A DNA stretch of 64,000 nt from Craspedostauros australis. Its lineage: Eukaryota > Bacillariophyta > Bacillariophyceae > Mastogloiales > Achnanthaceae. Both the position numbers and the translations under genes were made by a program. Positions 57,870 through 64,000 of this stretch are shown one piece after another. The notes under the pieces were generated by a model, which worked only from the letters and a program-made list of their open reading frames with translations, had not been told where the DNA came from and did no database searches. The stretch lies in the NCBI GenBank assembly GCA_026770025.1, contig JAMXDE010000019.1, forward strand, positions 868,001 to 932,000, written 5' to 3'. Every line of letters starts with the position of its first letter. Positions within the stretch are counted from its first letter, which is position 1.

Positions 57870-60530
57870 TGTGCAGTCCGGAAGCTATTGGCCACAGCCA
57901 CCTTCATCCGCTTGTACAACAGCCCACCAGCAACAAGTCACCTGTAGTATGGCTGCTGTCTACTCCATCCATACCGCCAGACCCGATGCGGGACCTTGGC
58001 AGCCTGGATACGTAGATTTGGTGTGGCTGTGTGCATTGTTGTCATGGCCAACATCATGGATCCTTCCACAGAGGCTTGATTCATATGCATATCTTCATTG
58101 TTCGAGAACCATTGATTCCATGCGGCACGCCATATTCTCTGTATAACCTCCGTGGCCCATTTGGCATTCGGTTGGCGGGATCCTTGCAAAGCGAGGAAGG
58201 GCGCCTGCAGTTCCACCCACTTTGTGCTTAATAGTCCAAACCGTAGTGCCTGCGTCCCCACTGCTAGCTGTCATTGTGTGGTGTCCTTTATGTCTGGTGC
58301 TTCGTCCAGGGCCAGGAGGTATGCACTGCTGTCAGCATGACTGCGTAGCAGAGATGTTACTGCCCTCGCCAGCCATGGGTTGGTGAGGTACTTCAGCATC
58401 CATTTCCGCATGCCTTGCACTCCTTGTTGCGCGATTTGGCGCCGACTGTCGGCCTTGCAGGTCCAAAAGTGTTCCACGGTTTCTTCGTGGCCGCAGCCAG
58501 GGCACACATGGGACAGACAGTGACCCCACTGGCGCATGTGCCTCCCAAATGCAGCCTCGCCTGCCACCAATGTACAGTCATCGTGGCCTTCGTTCGTCCC
58601 AGACCCCCGATTGCCCTATCCACCGCCGTCCACTCGATTTTCTTTGCATCGCATATCACTTTCCTCTGCTGGAGTACGTCGAGATCGTCATGGGCCAGAC
58701 TTTCCTCCACAATATGAGAATATCGCACAGAGATTTTCTTGGTGCCCCACCTGAGGGACGCCCATTTTCCTGCTATGATCCCGTCGTACGGCACTCGACT
58801 CTGCGTGGTGCGCTGGCGCGCTCCTGCCAGTATATCGGCTTCCACATTGAGCCATTCCAACTCATCCAGATCTTCCCATGCCTTGCCATCATCCTGATGC
58901 TCTTTGACATAGACGCCCACGACTTGCAATGGCAGTTGATTGGCCTTCTTCCACACTGCTCGTTGAAGATTGGCATCAGACTACCATGGTGATAGCTGCC
59001 ACTCCGGATCTAGGGCTCTGAGAGCCCCGATGTTGTCGCATCCAATGGTGATCTTCCCTTCAAGTACATGGTGAGCTGCGCGCAGCGCTGCAATGGTTGT
59101 CACCACGCTGTACAAACCTGCGAGTCCTGCTCGATGTGACTGCATGACATCGCTGCCGCGCGGCGCTTGACACGCCATCCAGGCTCTCGCTGTCAACCCT
59201 TCATGCTCTCCGACCATGCCTGCCCCGGCCGCCCCGTTTCCCAGCGCAACCGACTATCACTGCATGCTCTGAGCTTGCCAGCCCTTGCCACGTGAGCTAG
59301 AGTTGACTCTGCTCCCATGAATGTGAGTATCTCAGTCACCCATGCCGCTGACTCTGGCAGGACTTGTATCCCTGGGTCTGCCGAAGCCGCCATCGCAGCC
59401 GCCAGCCTTGGACCTTCCTTTCCTGTCCGTGTCACCACTTTTTTCCATGATACTCGTAGCCATCCACAAGGTGAGAACCTACCGTCGATAGCTCCTGCAC
59501 CTCGTGATACTCCCTCTGCCATCTTCGCCACAAAGTTCGCCTGTAGTGGACACCTTCTTGTCCATGGCAGGTGAGTCTTTTGGTTTCTAGTTCCCACTGG
59601 TAGTCTGGTCGGAGCGATGTAAACTTTTGCCATGATCCCAATGGCAACCGCAGTCGCCTCTCTCGCGCCCTGCTCGCTGGGTATTGCATGATGATTGCTT
59701 GCTTCCATTGAGCCCAATCCTGCTGGGTCAGTTGCCCGACTTCCAGCCACTTGATCATGCTGCTTCACAAGGGGATGAGGCCAGGACTGGTTGTTTCCTC
59801 ATGTAATCAATCTCCTTGGGCTGATATGGTGTCTGATAACCATGGCATCTACTTTGACATCCTGCAGAGATTCACTGCTGCATTGTTGCTGCACCATGTT
59901 GGCCCACTTTGCTGGATCCTGCTGCATGACCTGCATCGTCTCTGCTTGAAGCTTCACCAAACTCATTGCATTCCTCATGAGCTTCCCAGTGACTGAGAGA
60001 CTTCCCCAGTGTTTGACTATTTCTCCCACATGCTTTTGTGACTTGTGCCAGGTAGAGATGCTTGACCCCACTCCAAGACACTGCTGTGGCCCAAAAACCA
60101 GTTTCCTCAACATGTTGCATTGTATCTCAGCTGCAGGCAGTGCCACTTGGAGCATTGGCCTCATGATGTGCTCTGCCTCTTCCTTGGTGAACGTGGAGCT
60201 CGCCAGAGGGTACTCCAACGTCCTGGAGATGGTGGTGTGCAGGGCTAGCCATGCGTGATGTCAGTGTAGTCCCCCTCACACACACACTGACGTATTGGCC
60301 TGACAGTTTCATGTGTGCTGTGTGCCTTTACATGGCGGCTAGAGCTGAAGTGGCCTTTCGTCCACATTTTCCAGGAGTACTGGCACAGAATGTTTGCCCA
60401 GTTCAGCCCAAGCTTGGAGAGCAGAGATATGTCCATTTTTGCGTTTTGATCCGTTGCCATAAATCTCTGTTCTTCCAGTGTCCAGCTTCCACAGGGAGAC
60501 ATCCAATGTTCAGGGCGCCAAGCCATGTTG
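57870..60530 (-). mobile_element. Decayed retroelement: RT thumb, RNase H, zinc knuckle and C-terminal region
   Basis: Read on the minus strand, successive broken frames contain: a reverse-transcriptase connection region (EEAEHIMRPMLQVALPAAEI, then RKLVFGPQQCLGVG; 59799-60218), an RNase H domain (SHRAGLAGLYSVV, then ITIGCDNIGALRAL; 58981-59217, and VKEHQDDGKAWEDLDELEWL, then NVEADILAG; about 58800-58956), a zinc-binding motif (CPGCGHEETVEHFWTC; about 58450-58510) and a Trp-rich tail (EVIQRIWRAAWNQW; 57938-58261). The order matches retroelement polyproteins common in stramenopiles. The RNase H catalytic Glu expected in the R-A-E motif is Gly, and the RT active site is not found, so the element is dead. 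Confidence 0.6.
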
Positions 60531-61644
60531 TGTGGCTCCCTTTGTCATGTGGGTTGTTGCAGCAGCAAGGGCTTTGGAGGTGGCACTTTTCCCGACCCAC
60601 TACCTCCACTTGTGCATATGTTGGGCTTGCAGGGGCGGTTATTGGTGCTTTGCCTACCCCCAGCCTTGCGCTTTTCAGAGCCTTGCCCCCCACCCGTGCT
60701 TGAGGCAGGAGGGTTGGAGTCCTTGGGCCCAGCTTTGGCGTGCTGTGCTTGGAGCTCCTTGATGATACGTTCGTGCTCGATAAGTTGTTGTTGTTGTTGT
60801 TGTTCCTCCACTGTTTTCTTGTTGCATTCTGCTTCTTGGTGTTCGTGCACCTCCCAGATTGCATGCTCTGTCTCTGTTCCCTCACCATTCATGCCCTCTG
60901 TTGAAGTTGCCACACTATATACTGTAGACGTAAGTGACTTCCTGCATTCTGTGATGAACGTGCAGAAGCTCTCATCATCCAGCTTCTTCTTTTTTGGCCG
61001 GTCTGGAGGACCGCCCTCACGTTCCTGTTTTGTTGCCACCATATCGTCTTCCACGCCTTACATCCCCTCAATGCCCACCACGCCCATGTCCTCATCCATG
61101 ATGAAGTCTAGGAACCCTTCAACTTCCTTGTCCATATAGCCGTCCCTGCCTTCTTCCTTGGCCTAGCCTCTGATCATGTCAATGATTTTGTCAGAGAACC
61201 ACTCGTCTGTGAACAAGTTTATTTCTGTGTGGCACAGAACCGTGATCGAGTTGATGATGGCCCGTGCTTGGTCGAAACGGTCTTCAAAAGCCACTATGTG
61301 GATAGCATCCTTGTCTCCATCCAACATGTGCATTGTGTGAATGTCATGGATGTATGGGTTGCCTTCTGGAGTGACTTGTGTTGCCAAGAACTGCCCAAGA
61401 GTGGTCGTTCCACAGTGGCCGTCCAGCGTGTCCAATTGGAAGTCCCTGTCCAGTCGAAGTTGGCACAGCTGCCAAATGTAGCTTCTGTGCTTTCTTGCCA
61501 TGGCTTGGAGCTTCTCTGTGGTGGTTGCCACCATTGTGGACATGCCTGGGTTAGGTACATACTGGTAGTTCAGACATCCTTGGTCAGAGTTCTTCGTGTT
61601 GAATACTTGTCCAAGTGCTTTGGTCACCCATTGTGCTTTACCTG

Positions 61645-61809
61645 TGTCGAAATGTGTGACATCAGTAATTCCCGATTGTACGGGACTGAACCAAAATAGA
61701 GTACAGAAACAACAAATACCCCCCTATCGTCAACGTGGCAAGCGCATGATCGATCACTCCTGAGCGTTACAGGAGCACGTTACTTTTGGGACTACGGGGA
61801 ATTTCGACA
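61645..61809 (+). repeat. 5' LTR of the TRIM
   Basis: 165 bp, TG...CA ends, identical to the 3' LTR over its whole length by eye. Confidence 0.92.
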
Positions 61810-62164
61810 TGGTAACGTAAACCTGTGGCTTACGCCCGGGAGAGCGAAATAGTTGACTGAGGAAGAATCAGACCGGACCAACTTCATGGGTTCGATACCG
61901 CCGACACCTGATTTTCCGAAGCAAAAAGATGAACGACGATACAACGAAAGAAAAAGTGCAGAGCAACCCGCAGGTGGAACATCGAGACCTGGGAGGGCGA
62001 CCGCTTGCATCAGCGGTATACGAAAAAGGAACGTGACAACGGTTTCAAGCAGAGTGCGAGAGAGAAGCTGAAGGCCCAACGACCCCAGAAGAAGACACAC
62101 AGAGACGGACAAGCACAACAACCAACCAACCAATCATCGAGTACAAATCGCGAATTAGGGAGGG

Positions 62165-62329
62165 TGTCGAAATGTGTGACATCAGTAATTCCCGATTGTA
62201 CGGGACTGAACCAAAATAGAGTACAGAAACAACAAATACCCCCCTATCGTCAACGTGGCAAGCGCATGATCGATCACTCCTGAGCGTTACAGGAGCACGT
62301 TACTTTTGGGACTACGGGGAATTTCGACA
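62165..62329 (+). repeat. 3' LTR of the TRIM
   Basis: 165 bp, preceded by a purine tract and followed by the target duplication TACCTG. Confidence 0.92.
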
Positions 62330-63683
62330 TACCTGTGTTGGCGTGCAAGTGCAGTGCCACCCACAGCATATTGGTCCAAGTGCCTCTGCTCTTCCTGTGT
62401 TGGTCTCTTGTTTTGTCTGAGACTGCTCCCATGAATTTGACTCTTCCACCACCTTTACCTTGGCATCCATATTGTCAAGGAGTCCGTTGATGATTGCCAG
62501 TGTCTGCTTAGCTTTCATGAAGTTCCCTGAGTATGCAAGATACCCCAGTCTCCGAGATGTTCTCTGCTTCTTGGAGGTCCCAAATGTAGGAATATTCACT
62601 TTCAGCATACACTCCTTCCATCTCCATGCACCTGCTTGTGAAGGCCTCCATGTTGACGTTGGATCCCATGCTCAATTGCATGTACACATTTGGGTCTTTG
62701 GCAGTTGGCTTGGCCCAACACGCAAATTTCTTGAACTGGTTCCAGTCTTGGGGGAGGGGGGATGCCATCTGTCATTTTGATGGTTCCTGTTTCCTTGTGC
62801 CTCTTGTACCATGGGTAGATGACTAGCTTTGGGCCTTGTGCGAGTTCCTTGTCGGACCGTAGCTCGAACCTTGCCTGGAAGTCTTTTCTAGGCATACTGG
62901 ATCTCTTGTTGATGCTGAGCTGCATGTTAAACCTCTTTTGTACCAGTGTTGAGGTGTTGCCATTCGTGTTTCTGTTCTGGCCTCTGCTGTCGTCCATCCT
63001 TGCACTTTGTCCTGGCTTCTCTCTTCCTCTGTTGCTGTGGATCTTCCGATGTTGTTGGCAAAACAGGCTTTTGCTTTTGCATTGGGATTGACTGAGTGGG
63101 CAGTGATGGATGTTTGGCACAGAGTTTAGGTTTTGACAAGTGTGATGAGGTTGTAGTGGATGGTGTGTTGGAAGCATCGTCTGGGATCAGTTTGTGACGA
63201 GTTCGCTAGCAGTTGCTTGATCTGGACTCTTTGTAGATTGTCCGATGCCACTTTGGCCACTCCAACATTGATTTTTCTGTCATCCATCACTCGTTGGGAA
63301 AGCTTTGCCAACTCCAGCACATTGGGCACTCCTGCTGACACTGTACTGACTTTGCCACCTTCTCACCGCACTTTGTTGGACAGCGTGCTCTTCAACTGGT
63401 CGTGCCTGTGGTGCCGTTGTTCTCCAAAGACCTCATATTCCTTGAACCCCTTCAACTTTTCAGCAATCGTCTTGTCAAGATTTTTCCAACAGCTGGTTTT
63501 GGGCTCTCTCACCTTGGTGGATACTTTTCCTTGTAGTGTGATTGTTTTGTACTCGTTGAGCTTCGGGTCTGGCTCTGGAGGAGGCTTGGGCTTTCCTGTG
63601 TCTGTCGCTGTTGCCTCCTTGTCCTGGGACTTCCTCTCATCGCCGTTGAGAGATCTTGAAGTTGGGTCATTGTTGGTCACCAT

Positions 63684-64000
63684 TGTCGATCTTTCGTTTT
63701 CTCTTACTACTGGTTGAGCGTGTAGAATTCGTACTGGAGGATTGTTGATTGGTGTTCTCTTTTTGGTTTACTAGTGTTTTCGTTTGTTTGCTGTGTTGGG
63801 GTTGCTGTCATTATGAGAGAGGATGAAAGTAGACCCACACCATATCACCTATTACTGTTGGTAGTGGTTGGTGAAGTCCCACGGGAAAAGCATATGACCC
63901 GTGTGAGTCAATAGCGGTGCGGTCCCTCCAGGATTCTTTGACTTTGGACCTCCAATTTGCATGCAATTTGGCATAAATATACTTTAATATACTTAGATTC
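63684..64000. other. Right-edge region, no gene seen
   Basis: AT-rich at the end. In minus orientation this is upstream of the ORF1-like remnant, so it may include that element's 5' end; no repeat of it is visible elsewhere in the window. Confidence 0.35.

Larger units (their letters stand above)
61645..62329 (+). mobile_element. Complete TRIM (miniature LTR retrotransposon), 685 bp
   Basis: Two identical 165-bp LTRs (61645-61809 and 62165-62329) begin TGTCGAAAT and end ATTTCGACA, a 9-bp perfect inverted repeat. The target duplication TACCTG is present on both sides (61639-61644 and 62330-62335). The internal 355 bp start TGGTAACG, resembling a tRNA-primed primer binding site, and end in the purine tract TTAGGGAGGG before the second LTR. 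There is no RT or protease; a 72-codon frame at 61853-62071 is basic and probably fortuitous. Identical LTRs imply recent insertion, mobilised by an autonomous partner elsewhere. The PBS and PPT set plus orientation. Confidence 0.9.
60531..63683 (-). mobile_element. ORF1/gag-like remnant of the same or a neighbouring element, split by a TRIM insertion
   Basis: Minus-strand pieces in order: TNNDPTSRSLNGDERKSQDK (63363-63683), LAKLSQRVMDDRKINVGVAK (63126-63341), RFNMQLSINKRSSMPRKDFQ (62602-63177), PQDWNQFKKFACWAKPTAKD (62508-62768), NIPTFGTSKKQRTSRRLGYL (62336-62608), then after the TRIM LDTLDGHCGTTTLGQFLATQ (61163-61627) and a Gln/Lys-rich piece (60545-61054). Frames shift between pieces. The protein has no zinc knuckle that I can see; the ORF1 identity rests on position upstream of the RT-RNase H part in the same orientation. 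Confidence 0.4.

Overview
The window looks like nuclear DNA of a photosynthetic stramenopile, most likely a diatom. Supporting signs are: secreted and plastid-type presequences ending in AF motifs (TSEAFALAAP at 22.6 kb, ADAFT at 25.0 kb); a plastid LrgA/LrgB-type glycolate/glycerate carrier; a protein that gains a DUF6824-like block (a diatom-rich family) once a GT-AG intron is removed; short sparse introns of 112-408 nt; and low-complexity Ser/Gln/Asn-rich proteins. The species is not identifiable from the sequence alone.

Layout. 0-0.3 kb: start of a Gln/His-rich gene leaving the left edge. 0.3-18 kb: no intact host gene. It holds an 8.58-kb segment bounded by 28-bp perfect inverted repeats (4412-12991) and, 33 bp further on, a 1.9-kb segment bounded by inverted repeats and carrying five copies of a 16-bp palindrome (13025-14927). 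18-28 kb: the gene-dense core, with a Ser/Asn-rich protein, a spliced Ser-rich protein with a degenerate WW-like end, a PLGG1-like plastid carrier, a small exported or plastid protein, and a bacterial-type C5 cytosine DNA methyltransferase. 28-32 kb: a mariner-type transposase gene with a late nonsense codon. 32.8-36.4 kb: a broken gene for a very unusual protein with repeated Ala/Gly-rich hydrophobic segments. 38.5-43 kb: a spliced 1417-residue DUF6824-like protein. 44-45 kb: a glutaredoxin-fold-like protein. 45.9-53.3 kb: a decaying family of ankyrin-BTB genes and duplicated fragments around an intact GHMP sugar kinase. 53.3-55.5 kb: a disrupted RS-rich gene. 57.9-63.7 kb: a decayed minus-strand RT/RNase H retroelement, cut by a complete 685-bp TRIM element with identical 165-bp LTRs and a TACCTG target duplication.

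How the pieces work together: the core genes are independent housekeeping or regulatory genes with no sign of an operon. PLGG1 would export photorespiratory glycolate from the plastid. The DNA methyltransferase sits among several transposon remnants, which is suggestive but not evidence of a functional link. The accessory flanks show recent and old transposition, tandem duplication and pseudogenisation. Assignments are by eye; no database search was possible.
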